From contig NC_063151.1 in NCBI RefSeq assembly GCF_020921035.1, positions 31,192,934 to 31,256,933 on the forward strand: a DNA stretch of 64,000 nucleotides, read 5' to 3'. Position 1 is the stretch's first letter. Each line of letters begins with the position of its first letter. The stretch comes from Rhodamnia argentea (lineage: Eukaryota; Streptophyta; Magnoliopsida; Myrtales; Myrtaceae). Shown here one piece after another: positions 50,305 through 61,900 of this stretch. Both the position numbers and the translations under genes were made by a program. The notes beneath the pieces are model-generated. The model saw only the letters and a list, made by a program, of their open reading frames with translations. It was not told the DNA's origin and searched no databases.

Positions 50305-50899
50305 GAATCAACCGTGTAGCCACAAACTAAAGATTCAACCGATGTAAAACTAGACATGGTATTTTATTTTATTTATATTATAAAGGAAACATAATTTAGA
50401 TTTTGCGAGAAAACATTAACAACGACAAAAAAAAAAAAAAAAAACCAAGGGCGGCAAAAAGCATATAAAAGAAATATGCCACAAAAGATTCCCCTGTGTG
50501 AGGCCCACTTTTATTTTCACGTATTGCGTAACACGAGAAAACGACCGTCCATAATCTCTCCATCTCTTCTCATTTTCCTGTTTCAGCCTATGATTTTAAT
50601 AAATAACTTCCATTTCCATCATTTTAGCAAAAAAAAAAAAGTAATAAAAAAAAAAACTTTCCATGCTTTTCCATCATCATAAAAGATAATATATTCTAGA
50701 ATTAAAGCACCCACAGAGGAAAAAAAACACTTCACCTGCCAAAGTTCGTGCATTTACTTCTCACCCGAAAAAAGGCTCGTGCAAATATTCGATTCGTCGG
50801 GTCTTATTTCGCAATTGTTTAAAAAATAGCCGAAAAAAAAATTCCTGAAAGGGATAGAAGGTTTCAATTCGATTAACTTATGCGATATGATTTTTCTTA

Positions 50900-51381
50900 G
50901 GAAAAGTTCCAAACGAGAGCCTCAAGTGCCCTCATTTTCTAAAATAAAGGCTTAGATTGCCCTTATTATTTTAAAGAATAGTTCGATAAAGAGTATTTTC
51001 GTATTTTATATTTTTTTTTTTTTACCTTTCCTTTCCTTTTTTTTTCCTTCATTTTCGTCAATGGCCAACCACCGGCGAGGGATAGGTGGCCTTGCTGGCC
51101 ATAGGCAAGGCCAACCCTTTCCTACGGACATCGAGGGAGGCCTTGCACGGGCAGCCCTCGCCTTGCCGGCCCACGACCACCTGCGAGGGGGAAGAGAAAA
51201 AAAGGAAAAAAGAAAGAAGAAAAGGAAAAAAATCTTAAAATCTAAAAAGATGAAAAAACCATTGGTGAGGCCCATCTTTGAAATAATGAGGATATTTCAG
51301 GCCCTTATTTGAAATAATATCTATTTTACGTCGTTATTTGAGAAAATAAAGACACTTCATACTCTTATTTAGAATTTTCTT
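50900..51381. mobile_element. Mutator-like MITE, family B copy (about 480 bp)
   Basis: Left GGAAAAGTTCCAAACGAGAG and right (reverse complement) AGAAAATTCTAAATAAGAGT ends point inward. TTTTTCTTA flanks both sides (50891-50899 and 51382-51390), a 9-bp target duplication. The arms carry words such as CTCAAGTGCCCTCATTTTC and GACACTTCATACTCTTATTT; the centre (about 51060-51190) is GC-rich with GGCCTTGC/GGCAAGGCC words. Related sequence occurs at 57425-57914, about 42920 and about 17785. Confidence 0.6.
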
Positions 51382-51390
51382 TTTTTCTTA

Positions 51391-52373
51391 TAATCATAAA
51401 GGGAGCTTAGTATTGGGAAAATTTGATTGCTGATGAAAGAGAAGGCAGTGTTTTTATAGTTCTTGATGCATTGGCGCGTGATGACTATCCTTGAGGTATT
51501 ATCTCCACTATTGTTGCTCCCGAAGCTAGAGCAAATATACCTCCACAATATGCACAAAAGCAACAGCGAAGCGAGTTCAACGACTACTCAATTTCTTTTT
51601 TGGAATTTCGCTTTAGATAAATCGCGAAACTTTTGCTAGTATGAAGACAAAAGAAGAGGAAGTTACAACCAGGTAAGCTGTCGTTTCGAACAGATATGTC
51701 GGATGACCTGCCATGCGGTGCTGTTTATGGACAATCAATCATCGAATCTGTTGGGAACATGTGCCTTATTTTCACCCTGGCCACTTTTCATGAGGAGCCG
51801 TTATAACTCTTTTTGTCAATAATCGCGTCTTCTTCACAATTAAAAGTCATACCTTTCCTTTCAATCCTTAGCACGCCTCTTGCACCGACGGTCGCGGTGA
51901 AGTCAACCGTTCCCCATTTCTTATTCTTCTTAATGAAGCTTTTGCCGTGAAAAAACATAAAAAATCTTGCTTTAGGGTTCAACTACGTCAAACTGTAGTC
52001 AACCGTACTATACTTTTTTACGTATTGAGAAATTTGTTTTGGGTGGAGTTGACGCTGACTATACCTCGGAATTGACAACGCCCCCATGCCCATCCTTTAA
52101 GTTCTTGCCAATGAATTGAGCAAAAAGCTAGTTACTCCATTTCATTTGTAATTTGGACGTTGTCTCACTTTCCGCCCCTCTTACCCATAAACATGTCTCA
52201 AATCTCTCAACTTGCCCCAGATTTCCAACCCTTTATCGTTTGTGGAATCGAGTACAGTGAATTTTGTGGTTAAAAAAAAGATAGGACAACGCGTTGGTTT
52301 AACTTCTAACGAGGGCCGTTATCCAATTAATTCTATATGGATGTCGATTCGATCATGATGTTTTTAATTTTAT
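51391..52373. other. Gene-free spacer
   Basis: AT-rich sequence with no supported gene. A minus-strand frame at 51788-51982 has no family resemblance. Confidence 0.4.
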
Positions 52374-52585
52374 TAATGGAGTCATAAACTTTTACACAAA
52401 TCTCAATGTAATTATTCTGGTCAATTTTCACTGGAAATCATTAACGTGTCGATTTATTTTTTTGACAAAAATTGACCGGATGGATGGCACAAAATTTTTG
52501 GATTAAATTGGCAATTTTAGAAAGTTTATGATAGAATTGACATCCATACTATAAGTGTATGAACAATTGGGTAATTTTCTCACTT
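52374..52585. repeat. Fragment of a family A element (copy 4)
   Basis: Contains GGTCAATTTTCACTGGAAAT, ACAAAAATTGACCGGATGGA, AGAAAGTTTATGATAGAATTG and a terminal GGGTAATTTTC, matching the arms of the family A MITEs. The left end is not recognisable and there is no GC-rich core, so this is a partial or core-less copy. Confidence 0.45.
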
Positions 52586-52776
52586 CTGTTGATAAAAGGA
52601 AGAATAATGAATTTGCAACCAAGATTTGAAAATGCATATCGCAAGAATCGATTAGAAAATTTATAATTGTAGTGTGCCTGCGTTCCCCCCCCCCTCCTCC
52701 CTTTTTGGTAAATAACTAAGGGTAATACATTAAGTAAAGAAGTTTAATTAAGTCGCAACCCTCACTATTTTCACTA

Positions 52777-53179
52777 GGGACAATGACACATATGATTTAT
52801 GAACTTTAGCCCAATACGTAATGTGATATGTGAACTTTAAATTTATTCTACATGATTCTTGAACTTTAATCAAATGTATAATATTGTCCTTGAGCTTTTA
52901 AGTTGTCCATGGACTTCTAGTACACATCTTGTATGAAAATGTTCAATATTGTCCATAAACTTTAATTAATATAGGGACAACATTGAATATTTTTAAACAG
53001 TCCAATGTCTAAATGAAACTTGTACCGAAAGTCCAGGGATCACATTCATCAAATTAAAAATTTAGAGACGCTATTGCATATTGAGCTAAAGTTAAGTGAT
53101 CATATTAAACAAATTTAAAGTTCATGAATCACGTTAAATATTTAGTCAAAGTTCATGGACCATCTGCATCATTTATCCT
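52777..53179. mobile_element. Foldback-type MITE with long inverted arms
   Basis: The left arm (GGGACAATGACACATATG..., then TTATGAACTTTAG and GTGAACTTTAAATTT) and the right arm reverse-complemented (GGATAAATGATGCAGATGG..., CATGAACTTTGAC, CATGAACTTTAAATTT) match loosely over about 70 bp. Words of the AACTTTA type repeat in the centre. Flanking 9-mers ttttcacta and tttccatta are only weakly alike. The whole unit could fold into a long imperfect hairpin. Confidence 0.55.
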
Positions 53180-53553
53180 TTCCATTAAATGCAGTTAAAA
53201 GAACCGCATATTCAGGAACATTATGAATGATAACATAGTCAGTCAGGGTCAAGACTCAAGAGGGTCGATGACCCTACTAAAATCACCTAACTTTTTCTTA
53301 TCTGTCGAGGGCCATGGATTCTAGACTTGGGCCGGACTTACTGCCTCCAAAGAGTTGTCACATTCGTCTCGAGTACAAAGACGACCGTCTCGCTCACTCG
53401 ACCAAACTTGTTTTAAAGCGGGCGTCCTTATCTTGAGGGTTACAAATCATAACTCCAAGTTTCAACAGCTAAATAAAGAGAAGGGTTGATTGCAAAGGTG
53501 TGCCGGCGTCAACTTCGACGAATTGCTTGGGTTTCGTAAGTTTGAGTAGATGT

Positions 53554-53870
53554 CTAGATTGATTTCAGGCTCCTGGAGCTGGTGAAGAAAGCAACGGGCT
53601 TTTTGGGTGCGTCTTGAACTTCACAATTTTGAAGTGTTGCTTCATAGCCAAACTCATAGCTCAATAGACTTTTATAATGCCCAATGAGGCATTCCTTTGA
53701 AACCTTGGGCGTGACTTTGAAGTTTAGGCACATGGAGCGCACTTTATAGCCAAACTCTAGCTCTGAGATCTCTTTTTCAATTGCTCCATCAGGGCCTCCT
53801 TTGAAACGTCGGATGGATCGTCCTTGAAGTTTTAGGCACAGGAAGCGTAGACTCTGTAATATATTTCAGG
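53554..53870 (-). pseudogene. Degenerate duplicated coding-like segment
   Basis: On the minus strand two successive segments of roughly 110 bp resemble each other. One reads CLNFKVTPKVSKECLIGHYK then SLLSYEFGYE; the other reads CLKLQGRSIRRFKGGPDGAI then EKEISELEFGYK. The first lies in an open frame of 62 codons, and further short frames follow at 53887-54069 and 54157-54351. The product is not recognised. It looks like a decayed gene with an internal repeat, or a transposon gene remnant. Confidence 0.3.
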
Positions 53871-54515
53871 TCTCTAATCACTCGACTCATGGACCCATCA
53901 ATTGAATGAAACCACTTAGGCAACCCGATGCGAAGAGAACGATTAAGATGGTTCTACTTGAATAGTCTTCCTGACGAAATAAAAGCCTTTTATCTGATGA
54001 TGTCAGCATGTTAAAGACCTTTCTCAATTTTCCAGCAGCTGTCTTGCCCTTAAGGAACCTGCTAGTCAATGAGTAGATAAGACTGATCAGTGGCCTTCGT
54101 TTTCATACCATTCATCGCGGTCAGTCGTTCCTATCGAAGAGAGAGCCAAATTCCCTTTATTGTTGTGAGAGGACTGGGATCGTCGGCTTCATAACCATGT
54201 TACGTGACCAAGAAAACACTAGAATGTCCTCCGCCCTAAAGGAAGAAAAACCTCCACATTGGGGAAAGAGATGGTTAATTTGACAAGTCCAAAAGGGGGT
54301 CAACAAACAAAACTCCCTCTTCGTATTGCAGATGGGCCTTCCGTACATCAATAGTTACATTTTTTTGGTTCATCCAAGGAAGCTCCAAAGTACCAGGCAC
54401 TGTTTCTATGCCCAATCTTCAGTCCATACATCAGACAAATGAGGAATAACGAAACCTCTCAGTATTCAAGGATCAGCAGCATTTCCAACTTATAAGAACA
54501 CTGGCAAAGAGGAGT

Positions 54516-57288
54516 TCAGATGACAAACTTGGAGGCAGGGGATTTTGCATCTTCTCCCACTGTATTTCCTGGTACACACATAAAAGAAGGCCAATTTGAG
54601 ATATTAGCAATGAGTTCTAGACAGCAACTGATACTTGGTATACCCAGAACCATGGCCCGAAAAAGCACATACATCATACAACAGTTTGTCATAATATATG
54701 TATTAAAAAGATCTACATACGTGTACAACGACATACATCGACCCGTTTATCTATCTCTGTGAGCGTGATAGGAGTATTCCCTCGTGAGGAACACATGCTA
54801 GAGGCAATGGCAACTATTTTGACGCGTTAGAAAACTACTCTGCCATGAAATGGAAAGTCACAAAGATGCTAAGCTGCTCAAAATGCAACACTAGTAAGTC
54901 TCAACAATGTTTCTCTTGAAGGATCTATATCCCAGCCAATACTGTAAGGACCCCGGGAGCTACCACTGTGTAATATTGTCTGCTTTGGACTCATTGGCCC
55001 GGCTTTAAAACGCATTACACAAAGTAGAGAACCCCAAGCCTTATCAACTAGTCCAGGACTCCCTCCCTTAGCGATGTGGGATGAGAGACATGCGCTTAAC
55101 CTTGCCTTGCGTAGCCTCCCCTTCCATCTCTCGTCCTGCGCCCGTCGCCGTGGTCCGGGTCGTCACATTCTTCACCCCTTACAGGAGCAACGCCCTCACT
55201 GTGGCCCAACACGTGATCGGGAGTCGGCTCTAATACCACTTGCAAGGGCCCTAGGGGCTGCCACTATGTAATATCGTCCGCTTTGGGCCCACTAGTCTTC
55301 ACGGCTTTAAAGCGCGTTACACAAAATAGAGAATCCCAAACCTTATCAACTAACCTAGGACTCCCTCTCTTAGCGATGTGGGACAAAAGACATGCGCTTA
55401 GCCTTGCCCCGCACACGTCCGGGATAGAGGCACAGCCTCCCCTGCCATCCCTCGTCCTACGCCCGTCACCAGGGTCTGGATCATCACAAATACCTGCACT
55501 TATACATGCATACAGACGGAAAGCCCGGCAATAGTAAAGGAATGGAACAACTACCACCCCCTCTCTTTCACCGCACACGATTGAGAAACATGAAGGATGC
55601 AAGATTTCCACTCATTAAGAACAAAGACAGATGGTTACACTGCCAATAGTCTTTCCTCGCTCACCTAAGCGACAATCCATAGCAGCACAAACAAATGTCA
55701 GAGTACTCTTCTACTCTGAAAATAGCGTACTGCAACCTAGAACTGATATATCCCATTATTTAATCAGAAATACTTAGTTAAAAACCACTTGTACTTCATT
55801 CTCTTACCTTGCAGAAATCTTTTTCTCATATGATGTCCTACTGATATTTAGACTCACAAAGTGAACAGGGAAAAAGATTGTTTTCCTAATTCAGTTATAC
55901 TGGTTTAGAGGCACTGATACGTCGCTTAATCATTACGAAACAGGTTCTAGATTATGAGATGTGTCCTTTCTAAGTCACAAAATATAGATTGACCCCCTTC
56001 CCTGCAGAGAGATAAAATTGCCTAGTATCACAGATTCTAAAAAATCCAATTCTCACTTCTCTGGTACAGTCTAATTATTCACATCTCATGTCCTTATTTG
56101 CATCCTGAAAACTCGCTCTTCAAAAACTTTGGAAGGAGCAAGATCACCAAGTACATCACATCCAGGGTTCAAAATGGTCAGCAAAAGGGGAGTAAGCCCA
56201 CAAATCTCCAACCCAAACAATATCAGCATTCAATTACTGCCCCAACTTTAAGGACTTCAAAACCTAAGTCATAGGCATCTTCCATAAGAATTATGCATGT
56301 GATTCGTCACTTTCCCTCCCAAGGTTTATTCAAATGCCCCACTGGCCACACATTCCTAGACCCTTTACTCGGGTTACGGTAACCATAAGACTGAAGCAAG
56401 AGAGGGAGCAGTAATCCTCCTAAGTGTTACAGACAAGCATATAACGAGCCTACCATAGAAATGTATTAATGCAAACTAGTAGTAATACAGAAAAATGCGA
56501 TAAACGTTCCATTATGGATAAACTAAACGCAGACAATCACAGGCTACCCTTCTAATCAAATCACATTACCACAATCAAAGAAACCCAATGGAGTCACTCA
56601 CCGTAGCATCAAAAGCTCCCTATCCAAAACTTAGCGATGCCTTGAAGTCTTAACTCTACCATACTCTTCTTCAAAACTGTTTACATAAGCACGTTCCTGC
56701 CCACATTCACGCACTTCATGCACATGCATTGTAAGAGTTGCCAATTAAACAATTCACAGTCGATCCCATGCAAAATCCTAACAGAAAGTGGGGAGAATCC
56801 AAAAGGATCAATGAAGCGGCTTCTATCTGGCAACCCTGATTGGATATTCCACAAAATGTCTCTTCTCAACTCGTACTCAAGATGTTCACAACTTCGAACT
56901 GACGTTTAGAGTACCCTGGTTTTCTGCAATCGAGTACTCATGGGTCGACAGCATCGAGAAATTTCACAGAGAGACAGACAGAGAGAGTACCGGGTTGCGG
57001 AGCCGGGGCTTCGCCGTAGATGACCTTGAGGTTGGCAAGAGGAAGGAGAGCAGAATCGGAGGCGGCTTCCGCGAACAGCTGCTGCTTCCAATCCCACATG
57101 GCCTTCTTCGTGGCCTTGTTCGACTTGACGAGCGAGTCCTTCTCGGCCTCGAGGGCCTCGATGTACTTCTGCTGGTGCACCGATCTCCCGCACAGGGCCG
57201 CGAAGGCGCCCACCAAGCACACGTCGATGACGATGTCGTTGTTCGCAACTTTCGTGAGAGAGGCCAACGCCCTGTTCGCCGCCTCCAT
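54516..57288 (-). CDS. Small conserved plant protein with one membrane segment and a coiled coil
   Basis: Two minus-strand exons, 57288-56991 and 54568-54516, give 116 aa. The first codes MEAANRALASLTKVANND, a hydrophobic stretch VIDVCLVGAFAALCG (about 20-34), then a charged helix HQQKYIEALEAEKDSLVKSN and MWDWKQQLFAEAA. After APAPQPG the frame meets a donor, G|GTACTC. The second exon, after acceptor ACCAG, adds NTVGEDAKSPASKFVI and a stop in the right phase. The first exon clearly looks like a conserved plant gene of unknown function; the second exon is my inference from phase, splice sites and a plausible ending. Without splicing, the frame would run on into a low-complexity tail. The 2.4 kb intron holds a TRIM retrotransposon. 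The 5' end is 1.6 kb from divergent PDS5. Confidence 0.7.
54943..55488 (-). mobile_element. Complete TRIM (miniature LTR retrotransposon, 546 bp)
   Basis: Two LTR-like direct repeats, 55241-55488 (5' LTR on the minus strand) and 54943-55167 (3' LTR), flank only 73 bp. Both start TGTGA and end CA on the minus strand. Just inside the 5' LTR is TGGTATTAGAGCCG (minus strand, about 55225-55238), close to the initiator-methionine tRNA primer-binding site TGGTATCAGAGC. A purine-rich GGGGTGAAGAA precedes the 3' LTR as a polypurine tract. AATAC flanks both ends (54938-54942 and 55489-55493) as a 5-bp target duplication. No proteins are encoded. The LTRs have diverged visibly, so the insertion is not very recent. 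Confidence 0.85.
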
Positions 57289-57424
57289 TGCCGGAGATTG
57301 CCGAGGTCGAGGGCTTTTGGGTGGGTTTGGCTCGTTTTGCAAAGCGTAGATTGTATGGAAGACGGCGACCCAACTCCGCCGTAAGCAGGAACTTAACGCT
57401 GGTCAGAGAGCGTCATTATTTTTA

Positions 57425-57914
57425 GGGAAAATTTCAATAAAATGTCCATAATTTTTCAAATAAAAATTTAAAATGAATTTTAATTCAAATAAAAACTTAA
57501 AGTGATTAAATTGTCTCAAATAAGAATATAAAGTGTCCATAATTATTTCAAATAAGGCCTGCCCTCACCGGTTGCTAAATAATCCAACCGAACAATGGCA
57601 TTTTTGTCAAAACACCATTTTAATTTAATTTTTATTTAAATCAATTGATTTTTTAAAAGTAAAATTTTTAAAAAAGGAAACACGTGCTCCTGCAATTCCA
57701 ATTTTTTTATATTAAAAAAATGTTAAATGACGAAAATGCCCATGTCAACTTGTGAGGAGGCCCTTCTTTGAGATTGATATGACCACTTTATGCTCTTATT
57801 TCAAAAAATGCCCACTTCATACTATTTTTTGAAACAAATAAGGCACTTCAAGCCATTATTTAAAATAAGATCCACTTCAAACTTTTATTTAAAAAAATAA
57901 GGCACTTATTTTCC
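57425..57914. mobile_element. Mutator-like MITE, family B copy (about 490 bp)
   Basis: Left GGGAAAATTTCAATAAAAT and right (reverse complement) GGAAAATAAGTGCC ends; flanking 9-mers TTATTTTTA and TTATTATTA differ at one base, consistent with a 9-bp target duplication. The arms repeat words like AAATAAGGCACTTCAA. The centre lacks a strong GC-rich core, unlike the copy at 50900-51381. Confidence 0.5.
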
Positions 57915-57984
57915 TTATTATTACTGGTTTTTGTTTGGTCTTCGAGAGAGTGTGTTATTTTACCTCCCTAAAAGGTCGTATATA

Positions 57985-58420
57985 AAGTAAATTACCACAT
58001 AATTTATCCAAGAAAAAAGTTTCTTTTGTTATAGTAGAAAAATGTTAATATTACAAAAAATCCAAAAACAGAATGTATGTAATACGTTTACCTCAAAACA
58101 GGTTTTTATGTTACATAGACTTGCCCCAAACTCATTTTGTGTCGCAGAATATTTAAAACCGATACATACATGCCACATTTATACCAAACTTCCACACATG
58201 CACCACATTTACCTCAAAGGTAAATATGGCACTAGTATATCAATTAGTGGTAATTATAGTATGTGTGTATTTGCTTGTGATTTTTTCGTGAAACAAAAAT
58301 TAGTTTAAAGCAAACGTGATACGCATGTACCGATTTAAGAATTTTTGTAACGAGAAAATTAATTTAGGATAAGTGTGATACGTGTGTATTGGTTCGAATC
58401 TTTTGATAATATTAACCCCA
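57985..58420. repeat. AT-rich dispersed repeat, family C copy 2
   Basis: Shares aatttaggataagtgtgata, gtgtattggtt and gataatattaacc-type words with 26930-27330. The limits are approximate and no target duplication was identified. Confidence 0.38.
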
Positions 58421-58742
58421 AGAAAGGAAATCAAAACATGCTTCGAACATGGATGGCAATTGGCATGAATAAATTGTATATCTTGGTTCAAAATCTTTTC
58501 ATAAGGTGAAAAAATGGAAAATAGGCCATATTGACTAATTGACAATAACTTTGTATTCTAAACAACCCGAATCACATATTTTGAGAACTTTAGCATCCAA
58601 ACGTGTCAAATTTTTAGGAGTTCACTTTTCCTCATATATTTTCATTATTGTCAAACAATGCTGGCAAAATTTCAGCTCGAAACAGGTCACGTGATTGCCA
58701 CGCGCTAGAGAAGGCGGGAGCGCTCTTTCTTAAAAACCCAAG

Positions 58743-58767
58743 TCTCTCTCTCTCTCTCTCTCTCTCT
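58743..58767 (+). repeat. CT microsatellite in the PDS5 leader
   Basis: About twelve CT units on the coding strand, 135-160 bp before the PDS5 ATG at 58901. May be part of the core promoter or 5' UTR. Confidence 0.8.
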
Positions 58768-58900
58768 AAAACCGCTTCCTTCTCAGCATTCGAGCAATTG
58801 CCAGTGAATCCATCATCCCAAGCCCTCGCGCAATCTGTTCCTATTGTCCCTCTCTCGCTCTCCAATCGCCACCGACTTCGCTCGTCTCCTCCGTCGGACG

Positions 58901-61900
58901 ATGGACGAGCCGGCTCTGCAGCTCGTCACCGACGTCGGCGCTCAGATTCTCCGGCAATCGCGCCCGAACAAGGATTTCCTTGTCAAGTCTCTCCGCGTAA
59001 GCCCAAACCGGACATGACCTCACAATTGCACAGGCACACTTCTGCATTTCGCGAGTAAAAATGTGAAGATCGTTTGCAGTTCCCGACCACTTGGCCTTGT
59101 CTTTTTGGTTCATTTCTTTCGCACCGAAGCCATGAAGGTGTAGGATGTCGAGTTAGTCTGCTGTGTATGGTAGCTAGCAGAGCAGGGGAAGTGGAATGCG
59201 AGGCTGAGTCTAGTTATTATTGTGTGTTTGTGTTTTGGCCGGCGTAATATATTTTTTAGGGCTCCAGCTGATTAAGTACTGGATCATAGAGTTTGCGGTT
59301 GAAGTCATGTTCATCATTTGGTTTGGTAGATTTTTTAAGCTCCCCGTTAATACTTTTTTCTTCTACCCTGGTTACATCTCATTAATATTTATGCATGACC
59401 TAAATTCACGTCTCACTTCTTTATGACTCTCAGAACGATCAATTAGAAGAGTCCCTCAATGTGCAATTCCTGGTACCTCATGTTCGGTTGGAGATTACTT
59501 GTTGCATTTGCTTGTTTTTTGTATGAAGATGATCTAATTCCTGTTTCCCCTTTTTTTTATTTGAATTTTCTTCAACTTTTGCCATTGCTTTCTTGAAGAG
59601 CTTGGTTTATGTTGAAGTTCTCGAGGGGCCATATTTGATTCGCCAGCACAACCACAGATTTTCTTTAAAATATCTCACACGTTTTTCTGCAGAAAGCTGC
59701 AAGTGCATTGTCCCAAATAGAGCAATCTTCAGTGCTAGAGGCTGCTCGGCAGGTAGAAGCTGCCAAAAAGGTTCAAGATGCCTTAAAGCCTTTAAGGGAG
59801 ACAATAGTGAAGCATTCTCTTGCACGGCATAAAGACAGGGATGTTAGGCTTCTTGTCTCCATATGCGCAAGTGAAATCTTTCGGGTCATGGCCCCTGAGC
59901 CACCTTTTGAGGACAAGTATCTTCCGGTAAGAGACTTCTTCACCGAGTCTTTGGTAGCCGCCTGTGTTTCTTGATTGTCGCCGCAGATTGATGGTGTCAG
60001 TTTTCATGAATTGCTCCATTTGTTTTTGTATGCGTATTCTGTACGTATTGTTGCGTTCAAGATGTGCGAACTGTATTATTGCAGGACATATTTAAACTCA
60101 TTGCTAGCATGTTTGAGGAGCTGGCTGACACAGAGAGCCCATACTTTTCGAAGAGGGTTAAAATTCTAGAGACAGTTGCACGTTGTAAATGCTGGGTGGT
60201 AATGTTGGACAGCGAGTGTAGTGATCTTATTCTTGAAATGTTCAATGTCCTCTTCTCCATCGTGAGGTCAACTCTCTCATTCTCTCTCTCCAAAAGTGTT
60301 TGTGCTACCTCTGTCCTTAAGTGGCAGATAGATCTGTATAACACTTAACGCATTACATGATATGACAATTCTTCCCTCAACCCATCTTTTGTTAGAGAAA
60401 GAGAGTGAAATTTTTGTGGTTGAAATTAGCGGAGCATGTAATTTTCACGGGGCAGGTCTAAAGCTAGTGAACTTGACTTTAGTCTTTGCGATCGTGCAAA
60501 ATGGTGTTTCCATGAAAATTATGAATCTGCTTCTTATTGGCCCTTTCGCCCGGAATGGGAATGCCACTAAAATCTAATAACAATTTTAGCAAGTTAAGAC
60601 GTTTTTTTAATTTCATTCAGTATTTTCACTGTAAGGATTAGCCATAATGCGTTGGAAAACATCGAGATGCTTGAAAAGTAAAATGTTTCAGCTTCCACCT
60701 GATTGACTTGAGCTACTTAAGTATTTGACGTATTTTGGTCATTAATTACATTGGATGGCACACATAATCCTTTTTGTCTTCCTTATTTTCCTTACTGTTT
60801 CTTTCAGCGATATGTGACACTCTCTTCTTGCCTTTGTAGAGAAAAACATGAAAAGAGTTTGATTAATGATATCATGTCGATATTGACACATATCATCGAC
60901 GAGGAAGCTTCTGAGCAGCTCTTGGAGGTGATACTGCGAAATCTTTTGAAAGAGGAAAAGGTAAGTGCTGATTGAGTCAGGTTCATCCATTTGTGCTCAT
61001 TGCTCAGTGATACTGCCACGGGGCTCGCATGCAAATGCTTCATTTTTTGTCTTTCTATTTGAGTGTGTGCATGTGGTGGTCCGTACAGCATGTATATTCA
61101 TAGGATGTCCGGTCATCGGTGAAGTTGCTTTCACTCTTGTTTTAAAGTTTTGACTTATACTCTTCTGAAGTATACCTTATTCACGTACAGGGTGTACCAT
61201 CTGCTTCTTCTCAGCTTGCTGTCTCTGTCCTGCAAACTTGTTGCCAGAAGCTTGAACCCTTCGTTCGTGGTTTTTTAACATCCTGCATCATGGATAGAGA
61301 TGCCGAAGGGAGTGCACTCAGAGAGATTTACCATAAAATAATACTTAAAATATTCATCTGCACTCCTCAGATGCTTTTTGATGTCATCCCAAACCTGACA
61401 CAAGAGTTACTGGTATTGGCTCCAATTGAGGACTTCAATCGCTTTAAAGTGTTTACATTTTGGAAAATCACTTTTTTTCCGCATTCTTCTTCTTGCTTAT
61501 GAGTTAAATGCATACTCGTATGTTTACTGATTAACTTATTCTCTGTGTAGACTGATCAAGTGGATGTTCGAATAAAAGCTGTAAGTTTGGTTGGGAAAAT
61601 CTTTGCTGTGCCTGGATGCCGAGCTGCACAGAACTATCACGATCTTTTTGTAGAGTTTTTGAACAGATTCTCTGATAAATCTGTGGAAGTTAGAGTCACA
61701 GCTTTGCAATGCGTAAAAGATTTCTGTACAGCCAACCCCACTGGGGCTGAATTAAATGAAGTTCTCTGTAAGCTGTTCAGCAATCTAACATGTTCATTTG
61801 CTGTGGCATTAGTTCTTGATTTTGTAGTTTTCCCTACTTTATGCATCTCATAAATTGATAATACCCTGGGCAGCTGCACTTGAGGGCCGACTATTGGACA

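Larger units (their letters stand above)
57289..58900. other. Divergent region between the small gene and PDS5
   Basis: Contains a family B MITE (57425-57914), a family C-like AT-rich stretch (about 57985-58420) and the PDS5 leader with a CT microsatellite (58743-58767). The frames at 58042-58545 and 58632-59058 are not supported as genes. Confidence 0.45.

Noticed and set aside
56906-57384. Alternative frames of 94-155 codons over the small gene's first exon
   Set aside because: Only the MEAANRALA frame shows a plausible membrane segment, coiled coil and usable donor; the others are arginine- or serine-rich shadows.
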